NCBI RefSeq assembly: GCF_036983985.1
Contig: NZ_JALAHQ010000001.1
Coordinates: 248,001-312,000 of the forward strand
Source: Alishewanella metallidurans
Lineage (GTDB): Bacteria; Pseudomonadota; Gammaproteobacteria; Enterobacterales; Alteromonadaceae
DNA length: 64,000 bases
Reading direction: 5' to 3'
The position numbers and the translations under genes are program-made. Under the pieces are notes generated by a model. It saw only the letters and a list, made by a program, of their open reading frames with translations. It had not been told where the DNA came from and did not search any database. Below, piece after piece: positions 46,535 through 56,108 of the stretch. Each line of letters opens with the position of its first letter. Position 1 is the stretch's first letter.

Positions 46535-47742
46535 AGCAGCTTGCGCTAACGTTGTTTAAATCATCTTGGTTTAACCCAATACAAGGTATTACTAATTGGT
46601 GGAGTGCCGACGACACGGCACCTTACGACAAGCTGTTTTTAACCCTACTAATGCTTATTGTCGCGCTGGGCGTGGTAATGATTACCAGCGCATCTGTGCC
46701 TGTAGCAACGCGGCTATACGATAACGAATTGCACTTTACTATTCGCCATTTACTGTATTTGGGCATAGGTTTTGGTGTGGCTTTACTGGTGATCAATATT
46801 CCAGTGCAATGGTGGCATAACAGCAATATGCTGTTGTTATTTGCCGCGTTAGCATTACTTATTGCTGTATTATTGGTTGGCCATAATGTTAACGGTAGTA
46901 CGCGGTGGTTATCTATCGGCCCTATCGGTTTACAAGCGGCTGAACCCGCTAAGTTGTTTTTCTTCATCTATTTAGCCAGCTACCTAGTACGACGCCATGA
47001 AGAAGTGCGTGAAAATATTAAAGGCTTTATTAAGCCATTGTTAGTGTTATTCGCTTTTGCGGTATTACTACTAATGCAGCCTGACTTAGGCACGGTTATT
47101 GTTATGTTTGCTACTGCTGTTGCGCTGTTGTTTTTAGCTGGCGCCAAGTTGTGGCAGTTCTTCTGCTTAATTTTTACTGGGCTACTGGCCATTGGCGTAT
47201 TGATTGTTTATAGCGAATACCGCTGGAAACGCGTTACGGCCTTTCTTGACCCTTGGGCTGATCCTTTTGGTAGCGGTTACCAGCTTACTCAGTCGTTAAT
47301 GGCGTTTGGTCGTGGTGGCTGGTTTGGCCAAGGCTTGGGTAATAGCATTCAAAAATTAGAATATTTACCCGAAGCACATACCGACTTTATTCTGGCGGTT
47401 ATCGCCGAAGAAACTGGTTTTATCGGTGTAACGATATTATTGGGCCTGTTATTTATGCTGGTATATCGCGCGTTGTGGATTGGCCAGCGTGCGTTAGAAA
47501 AACAAATGAGCTTCCACGGTTTTCTTGCTTACGCCTTAGCAATTTGGATTGGTTTTCAATCTGCGGTAAATATTGGTGTAGCTACCGGTGCGTTGCCAAC
47601 TAAAGGTTTAACTTTACCCTTTGTTAGCTCAGGTGGTAGTAGTTTAGTTATTATGCTGGCCGCTGCCGCGTTATTATTGCGTATTGATTTTGAAGTGCGG
47701 TTAAAGGGTAAGCATGCCATTAGCGGAGGTCGCAATGACTAA
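46531..47742 (+). CDS. ftsW: Septal peptidoglycan glycosyltransferase FtsW
   Basis: A 403-residue SEDS-family polymerase with ten membrane segments; with FtsI it builds septal glycan from lipid II. Motifs: TRWLSIGPIGLQAAEPAKL, LLMQPDLGTVIVM, YLPEAHTDFILAVIAEETG and the C-terminal GLTLPFVSSGGSSLV. The conserved HTDFI segment belongs to the catalytic cavity in SEDS proteins. Start overlaps murD by four bases. Confidence 0.97.
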   Translation: MKQLALTLFKSSWFNPIQGITNWWSADDTAPYDKLFLTLLMLIVALGVVMITSASVPVATRLYDNELHFTIRHLLYLGIGFGVALLVINIPVQWWHNSNMLLLFAALALLIAVLLVGHNVNGSTRWLSIGPIGLQAAEPAKLFFFIYLASYLVRRHEEVRENIKGFIKPLLVLFAFAVLLLMQPDLGTVIVMFATAVALLFLAGAKLWQFFCLIFTGLLAIGVLIVYSEYRWKRVTAFLDPWADPFGSGYQLTQSLMAFGRGGWFGQGLGNSIQKLEYLPEAHTDFILAVIAEETGFIGVTILLGLLFMLVYRALWIGQRALEKQMSFHGFLAYALAIWIGFQSAVNIGVATGALPTKGLTLPFVSSGGSSLVIMLAAAALLLRIDFEVRLKGKHAISGGRND

Positions 47743-48835
47743 ACCGCGTATTCTAATTATGGCCGGTGGCACCGGTGGCCATATCTTCCCCGCACATGCG
47801 GTAGCAACTGCGCTTAATGCCGCAGGCTGGCAAGTGCATTGGTTAGGCACGCCAACCCGTATGGAAGCGACCTTAGTTCCACAGTTTGGCTGGGCATTTC
47901 ACACTATTAACGTTGAAGGTTTGCGCGGTAAAGGCCTGCTATCACTGCTAAAAGCGCCATGGATGTTACTAAAGTCGGTGTGGCAAGCGCGTAAGGTTAT
48001 CAATAGTGTGCAGCCGGATATCGTATTGGGTTTTGGCGGTTATGCCAGCGGCCCAGGTGGTGTAGCGGCATGGTTAAAGCGCTTACCGTTATTAATTCAT
48101 GAACAAAATGCTATAGCCGGTAGTACTAATCGTTTACTGGCAAAACTAGCTAGCAAAGTATTGGTGGCATTCCCCGCTGCATTTGCGGGCCATGCTAAAC
48201 AGCAAGTGGTGGGTAATCCGGTACGGGCAGAGCTGCTTAGCATTGGCGCAGATCATGACTATAGCGGTAGCCTTAAAGTATTAGTTATGGGTGGAAGTCT
48301 TGGCGCCAAAGTATTGAACGACACCTTACCAACTATCTTTGCCAAAGCGGCTAAACAGGGTGCAATTGCCGTGCGGCATCAAACTGGCAAAGCATCGCAA
48401 CAACAAACGCAACAAGCCTATTGGCAAGGTGGCGTGGGTCAGTTAACGGCAGAAGTGAGTGCTTTTATTGACGATATGGCCAAGGCCTATGCGTGGGCTG
48501 ATGTCGTAATTTGTCGTGCAGGCGCGTTAACCGTAAGCGAAGTCGCTTGCGCCGGTATTGCCGCAGTCTTTGTGCCGCTACCTACGGCAATTGATGATCA
48601 TCAAACTGCAAATGCGCGCTGGCTTAGTGAGCAAGGTGCAGCCCAGTTAGTGTTGCAGCGTAATTTGGACGAGCAGCATTTGCTGCCGTTATTGCAGCAA
48701 TGGTTAGACAATAAAACATCGTTACAGCAAATGGCCGCCAAAGCGCGTGCCTGTGCCTTAGATCATGCAACAGCACAGGTAGTGGCGTTATGTCAGCAAG
48801 CCGTTGGTCAGCAAGTAACAGGACAACAGATATGA
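47735..48835 (+). CDS. murG: UDP-GlcNAc:lipid I N-acetylglucosaminyltransferase MurG
   Basis: A 366-residue GT28 peripheral membrane enzyme that converts lipid I to lipid II. N-terminal loop MAGGTGGHIFPAHAVA, then LGFGGYASGPGG and LIHEQNAIAG, and C-terminal VICRAGALTVSE with PLPTAIDDHQTANA. The ATG at 47735 has GGAGGT upstream and overlaps ftsW by eight bases. It overlaps the murC start by four bases. Confidence 0.97.
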   Translation: MTKPRILIMAGGTGGHIFPAHAVATALNAAGWQVHWLGTPTRMEATLVPQFGWAFHTINVEGLRGKGLLSLLKAPWMLLKSVWQARKVINSVQPDIVLGFGGYASGPGGVAAWLKRLPLLIHEQNAIAGSTNRLLAKLASKVLVAFPAAFAGHAKQQVVGNPVRAELLSIGADHDYSGSLKVLVMGGSLGAKVLNDTLPTIFAKAAKQGAIAVRHQTGKASQQQTQQAYWQGGVGQLTAEVSAFIDDMAKAYAWADVVICRAGALTVSEVACAGIAAVFVPLPTAIDDHQTANARWLSEQGAAQLVLQRNLDEQHLLPLLQQWLDNKTSLQQMAAKARACALDHATAQVVALCQQAVGQQVTGQQI

Positions 48836-50286
48836 TTACTACTCCACAACAGAAAAAATTAGCTATGCGCCGGGTCGAGCGTATTCACTTTGTTGGTATT
48901 GGCGGCGCCGGTATGGGCGGTATTGCCGAGGTACTCGTTAACGAAGGCTACAATATTTCTGGTTCGGACATTGCGCCAAATGCCGTAACTGAACGCCTTA
49001 TTTCTATTGGCGCCCGTATTAGTTTTGGCCATGCTGCAGAAAACGTAACGGGTGCTAGCGTAGTCGTGGTATCTAGCGCCATTAATAGCGCAAACCCAGA
49101 GGTTGCCGCCGCGCGTGAGTTTCGTATACCAATAGTGCGTCGTGCGGAAATGTTAGGCGAATTAATGCGGTTTCGTCATGGTATTGCGGTGGCCGGTACG
49201 CATGGTAAAACTACAACAACCAGTTTGTTGGCGTCAATATTTGCCGAAGCGGGCACTGATCCCACATTTGTTATCGGTGGTTTACTTAACTCGGCCGGTG
49301 CCAATGCTAGGTTGGGTGCTGGGCGTTATCTAATTGCTGAAGCTGATGAAAGCGATGCATCGTTTTTGCATTTGCAGCCATTAGCAACCGTAGTTACCAA
49401 TATTGAAGCTGACCATATGGACACCTATCAAGGTGACTTTGAAAAGCTTAAAGCCACCTATTTAGAGTTTTGCCACAACCTGCCGTTTTACGGCGTTGTT
49501 GTAGTTTGTATTGACGATCCGGTACTGCGTAGTGTAATTGTGCAAATTAGTCGCACGGTTATAACCTACGGCTTTAGCGATGACGCTGACTATGTAATCA
49601 GTGAATTTAGTCAAACCGGCACACAAAGCCAGTTTACTATTACTGATGGCAGCGGCAATCAGCGTGAGGTAGCACTTAATTTACCTGGTAAACATAACGC
49701 ATTAAATGCCACAGCCGCGTTTGCTTTAGCGGCGGATGAAGGTATTAGCGAGCAAGCTATTTTGACGGCGTTAAGAAAATTTGAAGGCATTGGTCGGCGC
49801 TTTCAGCAATACGGTGAATTTGACACCGGTAATGGCAAGGTGGTGCTGGTAGACGATTACGGCCATCATCCAACTGAAGTCGCTGCAACCATTGCCGCTG
49901 CTCGTGCAGCTTGGCCCAATAGACGTTTAGTTATGGCTTATCAACCGCACCGCTATAGCCGTACCCGTGATCTATACGAAGACTTTGCCAAGGTGCTTTC
50001 AACTGTTGATATGTTGCTGTTGCTTGAAGTGTATAGTGCTGGCGAGCCAGCCATTGCCGGCGCTGATAGTCGCAGCTTATGTCGCTCAATTCGGGCGCGC
50101 GGTGCATTAGACCCCATTTATATTGCTGAACCCACAGATTTAGCGCCAAGTTTAGCCACAGTGTTACAAGATGGCGATGTACTGCTAACCCAAGGCGCCG
50201 GTAATATCGGCAGCTTAGTAAAGCAGTTGGCTGCTATGCAATTGAATATAAATCAACTTAAAGCCAGTGCAGGAGAAAAAGCATGA
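48832..50286 (+). CDS. murC: UDP-MurNAc:L-alanine ligase MurC
   Basis: A 484-residue Mur ligase that adds the first stem residue. N-terminal HFVGIGGAGMGGIAEVL, ATP loop VAGTHGKTTTTSLL, EADESDASFLHLQP and DDYGHHPTEVAAT are diagnostic. The ATG at 48832 overlaps murG by four bases; the frame upstream of it lies inside murG. Coupled to ddl by another ATGA overlap. Confidence 0.97.
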   Translation: MITTPQQKKLAMRRVERIHFVGIGGAGMGGIAEVLVNEGYNISGSDIAPNAVTERLISIGARISFGHAAENVTGASVVVVSSAINSANPEVAAAREFRIPIVRRAEMLGELMRFRHGIAVAGTHGKTTTTSLLASIFAEAGTDPTFVIGGLLNSAGANARLGAGRYLIAEADESDASFLHLQPLATVVTNIEADHMDTYQGDFEKLKATYLEFCHNLPFYGVVVVCIDDPVLRSVIVQISRTVITYGFSDDADYVISEFSQTGTQSQFTITDGSGNQREVALNLPGKHNALNATAAFALAADEGISEQAILTALRKFEGIGRRFQQYGEFDTGNGKVVLVDDYGHHPTEVAATIAAARAAWPNRRLVMAYQPHRYSRTRDLYEDFAKVLSTVDMLLLLEVYSAGEPAIAGADSRSLCRSIRARGALDPIYIAEPTDLAPSLATVLQDGDVLLTQGAGNIGSLVKQLAAMQLNINQLKASAGEKA

Positions 50287-51209
50287 GTAGTAGTGTTAAT
50301 GCATTTGGCAAGGTAGCGGTAATGTTTGGCGGTAATTCGGCCGAGCGCGAGGTGTCGCTGCGCTCTGGTAACGCGGTATTGAAAGCATTAACCGATGCAG
50401 GTGTCGATGCTTATGGTTTTGATCCAAAACATCAGGCGTTAACCGAGCTAACAACTAGCGGTGCGCAACGTGTATTTATCGTATTACACGGCCGTGGTGG
50501 CGAAGACGGTACTATGCAAGGCGCACTGGCGCAACAAGGTTTACCTTATACTGGCAGCGGAGTACTAGGCTCAGCACTGGCAATGGACAAAATTCGCTGC
50601 AAGTGGTTATTTCAAGCGCAAAAATTGCCTACGGCGGCTTTTGCGGTAGTGCATAGTCAAGACACCGATTTTGCCGGTTTATTAGCCAGCTTAGGTGGCA
50701 AGGTTATGGTTAAGCCCGCCAATGAAGGTTCCAGCATTGGTATGAGTGCAGCTAATAGTGCTGCCGAGCTAGAGCAGGCTATTGCCGCAGCATTAAAGTA
50801 CGACAGTGAAATTTTGGTAGAACGCTGGATTAATGGTCGTGAATTTACTGTGGCTATTTTAAATGGTCAGGTGTTACCGATAGTAGAAATGCGCACACCG
50901 CGCGCGTTTTATGATTACGAAGCAAAATATCAGGCTAACAGTACAGAGTATTTATGCCCTGCGCCGTTATCGGCAGAGCACACCGCCATGATGCAAAACA
51001 CCGCACTTAACGCGTTTAATGCGGTAGGCGCAACCGGCTGGGGCCGAGTAGATATTATGCTTGACCAAGACGGGCAGCATTATTTGCTAGAAGTGAATAC
51101 TGTGCCGGGCATGACGGAAAAGTCATTAGTGCCAATGGCGGCTAAAGCGGCTGGCATGAGTTTCCAGCAGTTGGTGCTGGCGATATTAACCCAAGCGCAA
51201 AAGGCGTAA
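50283..51209 (+). CDS. ddlB: D-alanine:D-alanine ligase Ddl (DdlB type)
   Basis: A 308-residue ATP-grasp enzyme that makes the D-Ala-D-Ala used by MurF. N-terminal VMFGGNSAEREVSLRSG, LHGRGGEDGTMQG, the ATP-grasp loop KPANEGSSIGMSAA and the Mg-binding LEVNTVPGMTEKSL are all intact. It lies inside the division cluster between murC and ftsQ, as DdlB does in enterobacteria. Confidence 0.96.
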   Translation: MSSSVNAFGKVAVMFGGNSAEREVSLRSGNAVLKALTDAGVDAYGFDPKHQALTELTTSGAQRVFIVLHGRGGEDGTMQGALAQQGLPYTGSGVLGSALAMDKIRCKWLFQAQKLPTAAFAVVHSQDTDFAGLLASLGGKVMVKPANEGSSIGMSAANSAAELEQAIAAALKYDSEILVERWINGREFTVAILNGQVLPIVEMRTPRAFYDYEAKYQANSTEYLCPAPLSAEHTAMMQNTALNAFNAVGATGWGRVDIMLDQDGQHYLLEVNTVPGMTEKSLVPMAAKAAGMSFQQLVLAILTQAQKA

Positions 51210-51214
51210 TAACC

Positions 51215-51967
51215 ATGAACTGGCGTTTACCTAAGCTGCAATTTAAACAACAACCCGCATTTTATGCGGGAGTGGTGTTTTTTATTGTCGCTATGGCTGC
51301 GCTAGCGTGGGCAGGCGTAAAAATAGCTGACTGGACACAAAGCCAGCAGAGCGCGCCAGTAAAACAAGTAAAGTTATATGGTGATTTTCAGCATATCGAT
51401 ATAGGAACCCTGCACCATAAATTGCAACAGCAGTATGTAGGTAACTTTTTTAGCGTGAACGTGGATCAAGTGCAGCAGTTCCTGTTACAGCAACCTTGGG
51501 TTTATCAGGCAGCCGTGCGCAAACAATGGCCTGACGCTTTGGTTGTGGTTGTGACAGAACAACAGCCGGTAGCAATTTGGAATCAGCAGCAATTATTAAA
51601 TGAACAGGGTGACGTATTTCAAGCACCCTTACAGCAGCTGAAAACGGAACTTCCAATGTTAACCGGCCCAGAAGGCAGCCAGCAGGACGCACTAACCATG
51701 TTCCGCCATATGCAGGGCTTATTGGCCCTGCATAAATTTAACGCTGTAGCGCTGGGGTTAACCGAGCGTTTTTCATGGCAATTAAGCCTAAGTAACGGCG
51801 TAGCCTTAAGGCTTGGCCGCGAAGATACCTTAAAACGGGTGCAGCGCTTTATTGAGCTCTACCCAGTAATTAGTAAACATAAAGCCGACGCCGTAGCCGA
51901 AGTGGACCTACGTTACGACACTGGCATAGCAGTGCGTTACAGTACTGAACAAAAGAGAAAAGCATGA
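51215..51967 (+). CDS. ftsQ: Cell division protein FtsQ
   Basis: A 250-residue bitopic protein with a short cytoplasmic tail, membrane segment GVVFFIVAMAALAWAGVKI (about 19-37), a POTRA domain (about 48-120, starting VKQVKLYGDF) and a C-terminal beta domain that binds FtsB. It bridges early and late division proteins. Five bases after ddl; overlaps ftsA by four bases. Confidence 0.95.
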   Translation: MNWRLPKLQFKQQPAFYAGVVFFIVAMAALAWAGVKIADWTQSQQSAPVKQVKLYGDFQHIDIGTLHHKLQQQYVGNFFSVNVDQVQQFLLQQPWVYQAAVRKQWPDALVVVVTEQQPVAIWNQQQLLNEQGDVFQAPLQQLKTELPMLTGPEGSQQDALTMFRHMQGLLALHKFNAVALGLTERFSWQLSLSNGVALRLGREDTLKRVQRFIELYPVISKHKADAVAEVDLRYDTGIAVRYSTEQKRKA

Positions 51968-53199
51968 CAAAGTCGTTAGAGAGAGATCTAATTGTTGGCC
52001 TGGATATCGGCACTGCGCAGATAAAAGCAGTGGTGGGCGAAATAACTGCCGACGACAAGCTAAGCATTGTCGGTGTAGGTACTCATGTATCCCGCGGTAT
52101 GGATAAAGGCGGTGTTAACGATTTAAACCTAGTAGTGCAAGCGGTGCAACGCGCAATAGATGAAGCTGAACTGATGGCCGATTGCCGCATTTCATCGGTG
52201 TACTTGGGTATTACTGGCAAACATATTCGCTGTCAAAACGAAAGTGGTATGGTGCCAATTAATGATACTGAAGTCACTGCTGAAGATGTCTCTAACGTTA
52301 TTCACGCGGCTAAATCAGTGCCTATCTCGGCTGAACGCCGCATGCTGCATGTGTTGCCGCAAGAGTTCTCAGTAGACATGCAAGAGGGTATTAAAAGCCC
52401 AATTGGTATGTCAGGGGTAAGAATGGAAGCGCGTGCGCACATTATTACCTGTGCTAATGACATGGCAAAAAATATTGAAAAGTGTGTTGAACGCTGCGGC
52501 TTGCAAGTCGATCAGCTTATTTTCAGCTCACTAGCCTCTAGCTTTGCGGTACTAACCGATGATGAAAAAGAGCTTGGCGTGTGTGTGGTTGATATGGGCG
52601 GTGGCACCATCGATATTTCTATCTATACCAATGGCGCACTGCGACACACTGCGGTTATTCCGGTGGCGGGTAATCAGGTAACTAGCGATATTGCAAAAAT
52701 TTTCCGTACCCCGCTTAGCCATGCTGAAGACATAAAGGTGCAGTACGCCTGTGCGCTGCGCAGCATGGTAGGTAAAGAAGAAAGTATCGAAGTACCCAGT
52801 GTTGGTGGCAGGCCCGCTCGGTCAATGTCGCGTCATACACTAGCTGAAGTAGTAGAACCACGTTATCAAGAGCTATTTGAACTGGTGCTAGAAGAAATAA
52901 GAAGCAGCGGCCTTGAAGAGCAAATAGCCGCCGGAGTGGTACTAACCGGTGGCACATCTAAGATGGAAGGTGCGGTAGAGTTTGCCGAAGATATTTTTCA
53001 AATGCCGGTACGCGTAGGTCAACCTATGCATGTTACGGGTTTAAAAGAATACGTACAGGACCCAGCTTATGCCAGCGTGGTAGGGCTATTACTGTACGGT
53101 AAAGATGCACGCCATCAGCAGAAAAAGTCTGTCGATGTGCGAGATTCAGTGAGCAGTTTCGTTAAGCGGATCAGCAGCTGGTTTAAAGGTGAATTTTAA
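51964..53199 (+). CDS. ftsA: Cell division protein FtsA
   Basis: A 411-residue actin-fold ATPase that tethers FtsZ to the membrane. ATP-binding segments LIVGLDIGTAQIKAVVGE, VVDMGGGTIDISIY and GVVLTGGTSKMEG are intact. The C-terminus ends with SSFVKRISSWFKGEF, the amphipathic membrane-binding helix. Coupled to ftsQ by an ATGA overlap and 27 bases ahead of ftsZ. Confidence 0.97.
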   Translation: MTKSLERDLIVGLDIGTAQIKAVVGEITADDKLSIVGVGTHVSRGMDKGGVNDLNLVVQAVQRAIDEAELMADCRISSVYLGITGKHIRCQNESGMVPINDTEVTAEDVSNVIHAAKSVPISAERRMLHVLPQEFSVDMQEGIKSPIGMSGVRMEARAHIITCANDMAKNIEKCVERCGLQVDQLIFSSLASSFAVLTDDEKELGVCVVDMGGGTIDISIYTNGALRHTAVIPVAGNQVTSDIAKIFRTPLSHAEDIKVQYACALRSMVGKEESIEVPSVGGRPARSMSRHTLAEVVEPRYQELFELVLEEIRSSGLEEQIAAGVVLTGGTSKMEGAVEFAEDIFQMPVRVGQPMHVTGLKEYVQDPAYASVVGLLLYGKDARHQQKKSVDVRDSVSSFVKRISSWFKGEF

Positions 53200-53226
53200 A
53201 GTAAGCGTAGAAACGGAGAGAGAGCT

Positions 53227-54387
53227 ATGTTTGAATTAATGGAAAACCACAGCCAAGAAGCTGTAATTAAAGTAATTGGTGTTGGCGGCGGCGGCGGTAA
53301 CGCAGTTGAATATATGGTCGCCAGCAATATTGAAGGCGTAGAGTTTGTGGTAGCAAATACTGATGCCCAAGCGCTGCGTAATTCTTCAGCTAACATCACG
53401 CTGCAGTTAGGCGCAGGTGTAACTAAAGGCTTAGGTGCCGGTGCAAATCCTGAAATAGGCCGACGTTCAGCTGAAGAAGATCGCGAAACCATCAAAAAAA
53501 CCATTCAAGGTGCCGATATGGTGTTTATCGCAGCTGGTATGGGCGGTGGTACCGGTACAGGTGCAGCGCCTGTGGTTGCTGAAGTGGCGCGTGAGTTAGG
53601 TATTTTAACGGTAGCGGTGGTTACTAAACCTTTCCCGTTCGAAGGCAAAAAACGCACAGCTTATGCTGAAGAAGGCATTTTAGAGTTAAGTAAGTATGTT
53701 GACTCGTTAATTACTATCCCTAACGACAAACTGTTAAAAGTGTTAGGTAAAGGCACGACTTTATTAGATGCGTTTAAAGCAGCAAATAACGTATTACTTG
53801 GTGCAGTGCAGGGTATTGCTGAGCTAATCACTCGTCCGGGCTTAATCAACGTCGACTTCGCTGACGTACGTACGGTTATGTCTGAAATGGGTACAGCTAT
53901 GATGGGTAGCGGCACAGCTTCAGGCCCAGATCGTGCTGAGGAAGCAGCAGAGCAAGCTATCTCTAGCCCACTGTTAGAGGACATTGATTTGTCCGGTGCT
54001 AAAGGTATTTTAGTTAACATTACTGCTGGTTTAGATATCAGTATTGAAGAGTTTGAAATCGTAGGTAATGCGGTAAAAGCTTTTGCTTCTGAAAATGCGA
54101 CGGTAGTAGTTGGTGCGGTAATTGATCCTAATATGCACGACGAACTGCGTGTAACTGTAGTAGCAACCGGTATTGGTGCCGATCGTCGCCCTGATATCAG
54201 CCTAGTGCAGAATAGCCGCCCAGAGCCAATGCCAGTATATGTGCAACAGGGTAACACTATGCAAAAATCTGCGCCGCAGACCATGCGTGATGAAGCGCCT
54301 GCAATAGCAACAAAAGCACAGCCGGAAAGCAAAGCGAATATTGATATATTTGATATTCCAGCGTTTCTACGCAAACAAGCCGACTAG
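53227..54387 (+). CDS. ftsZ: Cell division GTPase FtsZ
   Basis: A 386-residue tubulin homologue that forms the Z ring. The tubulin signature GGGTGTG is at 106-112, with the KVIGVGGGGGNAVEYM nucleotide region at 15-30 and the T7 loop NVDFADVRTVM. A linker of about 55 residues leads to the conserved C-terminal peptide DIPAFLRKQAD, which binds FtsA, ZipA and ZapD (ZapD is also encoded in this window). A strong GGAGAGAGAG ribosome-binding site precedes the ATG. Confidence 0.98.
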   Translation: MFELMENHSQEAVIKVIGVGGGGGNAVEYMVASNIEGVEFVVANTDAQALRNSSANITLQLGAGVTKGLGAGANPEIGRRSAEEDRETIKKTIQGADMVFIAAGMGGGTGTGAAPVVAEVARELGILTVAVVTKPFPFEGKKRTAYAEEGILELSKYVDSLITIPNDKLLKVLGKGTTLLDAFKAANNVLLGAVQGIAELITRPGLINVDFADVRTVMSEMGTAMMGSGTASGPDRAEEAAEQAISSPLLEDIDLSGAKGILVNITAGLDISIEEFEIVGNAVKAFASENATVVVGAVIDPNMHDELRVTVVATGIGADRRPDISLVQNSRPEPMPVYVQQGNTMQKSAPQTMRDEAPAIATKAQPESKANIDIFDIPAFLRKQAD

Positions 54388-54541
54388 GTCTATATTGAGT
54401 AATTGGTTAGTAGCCGGTTAGTCGCTGGCAAGGCTGGCAGCATAATTAAGCTGCGGTTCAGTGAAATTTGGCATAATAGCCACATTTGTGCTAAGCTTCG
54501 CCGCCATTTTGTGATTGCTTATATTTGAGCAGGAATAAATT

Positions 54542-55453
54542 ATGATTAAACAACGTACTATCGACAAAATAGTCACCTCTATCGGGGTGGGGTTACACAA
54601 AGGCGAAAAGGTTACGCTTACTCTCCGACCTGCGCCAGACAACACGGGTATCGTGTTTCGTCGTGTTGACCTTGATCCGGTAGTCGACTTCAAAGTAGCG
54701 CCAGAGTTAGTGGGCGATACCGTGATGTGTACCTGTTTAATCAATGAAAATGGCGTGCGTTTGTCTACTACTGAACACCTGATGGCAGCCATTGCCGGAA
54801 TGGGCATCGATAACCTAATTGTTGAAGTAGACTCTGCTGAAATTCCAATTATGGACGGCAGTGCTAGCCCTTTCGTTTATCTGCTGCTTGAAGCCGGTGT
54901 CGCCGAGCAGCGCTTAGCGAAGAAATTTATTCGTATTAAAAAAGCAGTACGGGTAGAAGACGGTGATAAGTGGGCCGAGTTTAAACCCCACCATGGCTTT
55001 AAAATCGACTTTGCTATTCAGTTTGATCACCCTGTTATTGCCGAAACTGTGCAGCATATGCAGCTTGATTTCTCTGCCGCTGGTTTTATTAAAGATATTA
55101 GCCGTGCGCGCACTTTCGGTTTTTTGCATGAGGTAGAGTACCTGCGAGCCAATAACCTGGCCTTAGGTGGTAGCTTCGATAATGCCGTGGTATTAGATGA
55201 ATACCGTGTGCTTAATCAAGATGGCTTGCGTTATGAAGACGAGTTTATTAAACACAAAATTTTAGATGCAGTTGGCGATCTTTATATGGCCGGCTACAGC
55301 ATTTTAGGTGAGTTTAAGTCGTTTAAAACTGGACATGCTTTGAATAACCAATTGCTTTGTGCAGTATTAGCTAATCAAGAAAATTGGGAATTTGTTACCT
55401 TTGAAGATAAAGCACAAATGCCAATTTCATATTTAGCACCGCAGCTAGCCTAA
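54542..55453 (+). CDS. lpxC: UDP-3-O-acyl-N-acetylglucosamine deacetylase LpxC
   Basis: A 303-residue zinc deacetylase, the committed step of lipid A synthesis. Zinc-site His79 is in STTEHLMAAI and the HKILDAVGDL segment carries the other zinc ligands (His and Asp). Length matches the family. A 154-base gap after ftsZ can hold its own promoter. It is followed by an intrinsic terminator, which ends the division-cluster transcript. Confidence 0.97.
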   Translation: MIKQRTIDKIVTSIGVGLHKGEKVTLTLRPAPDNTGIVFRRVDLDPVVDFKVAPELVGDTVMCTCLINENGVRLSTTEHLMAAIAGMGIDNLIVEVDSAEIPIMDGSASPFVYLLLEAGVAEQRLAKKFIRIKKAVRVEDGDKWAEFKPHHGFKIDFAIQFDHPVIAETVQHMQLDFSAAGFIKDISRARTFGFLHEVEYLRANNLALGGSFDNAVVLDEYRVLNQDGLRYEDEFIKHKILDAVGDLYMAGYSILGEFKSFKTGHALNNQLLCAVLANQENWEFVTFEDKAQMPISYLAPQLA

Positions 55454-55469
55454 GAATAAGTAATAGCAG

Positions 55470-55495
55470 AAACCCGGTTTTACCGGGTTTTGTTG
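55470..55495. terminator. Intrinsic terminator of lpxC
   Basis: Stem AAACCCGG and CCGGGTTT around TTTTA, followed on the plus strand by a T-rich run. It overlaps the last codon region of the converging dciA gene, so it may serve both. Confidence 0.85.
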
Positions 55496-55953
55496 TTTTT
55501 GGCCTCAGCGTTTTGTGCCAATTTTAACAGCGCTTGTTTTAACGGGCCATCGCTTGATTCTGCAGCAGCACGCAGGCTTTGTGCGGCGTGCTCTGATAGC
55601 TGATAGCTGGTTTTTTGAGGAATGGGCAAGCTGTAGTGATTAATTTGGCCGTTAGGTGAGGCCTCAATGTCAATTCCGGCTAAATCAGGCAAGATTTTTT
55701 TACGAAAATTGTCTAGAATAGCGTCGCGCTGCAATTTTAACCGGGTTAACCATGGCGCTGAAGCTGATAAAATAACAGCTCGGCCATCACGAATGCAGCT
55801 AACTTGGCAAAAGCTAAGTTGCTCTAGTTGCAACACCTCAGCCAGCACCTTGTTCAGCTGCTGCACTAGGCTGACTTGCTGTTGCTGCGATGCCAGCGTA
55901 CTGTGCGACAGCACTTTACTCACATCCAGCGGTTTTTGAGTGTAACGGGCCAT
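55480..55953 (-). CDS. dciA: DciA-type helicase loader (DUF721)
   Basis: A 157-residue DUF721-domain protein. The N-terminal DUF721 region (about 10-100) includes QQLNKVLAEVLQLEQLSFCQV and LTRLKLQRDAILDNFR; the C-terminal 50 residues are low in structure. DciA loads the DnaB replicative helicase in bacteria without DnaC. The lpxC-dciA-secA neighbourhood is the usual place of this gene in many gammaproteobacteria. Convergent with lpxC, divergent from secA. Confidence 0.82.
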   Translation of the reverse strand: MARYTQKPLDVSKVLSHSTLASQQQQVSLVQQLNKVLAEVLQLEQLSFCQVSCIRDGRAVILSASAPWLTRLKLQRDAILDNFRKKILPDLAGIDIEASPNGQINHYSLPIPQKTSYQLSEHAAQSLRAAAESSDGPLKQALLKLAQNAEAKNNKTR

Positions 55954-56108
55954 AGCCTAAAGCACCTACAACAAGGGATACACCTAAGTAGTGTAACAGC
56001 TTCTGTGAATACAAAGAATGTTGCACCTTGAAAGCGTTAGCATCGGGCACCATATCTAGCGTAATATGCTGATGTTTTAATATTTTAACTTAAAATGGTA
56101 TTTGGATA

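Noticed and set aside
53661..54374. 237-codon minus-strand ORF opposite ftsZ
   Set aside because: Long only because ftsZ codon use leaves the opposite frame open; Ser/Ala/Pro-rich composition, no domain, no start signal.
55954..56108. SecM-like arrest peptide upstream of secA
   Set aside because: No suitable ORF with a signal peptide is present; the region separates divergent dciA and secA.
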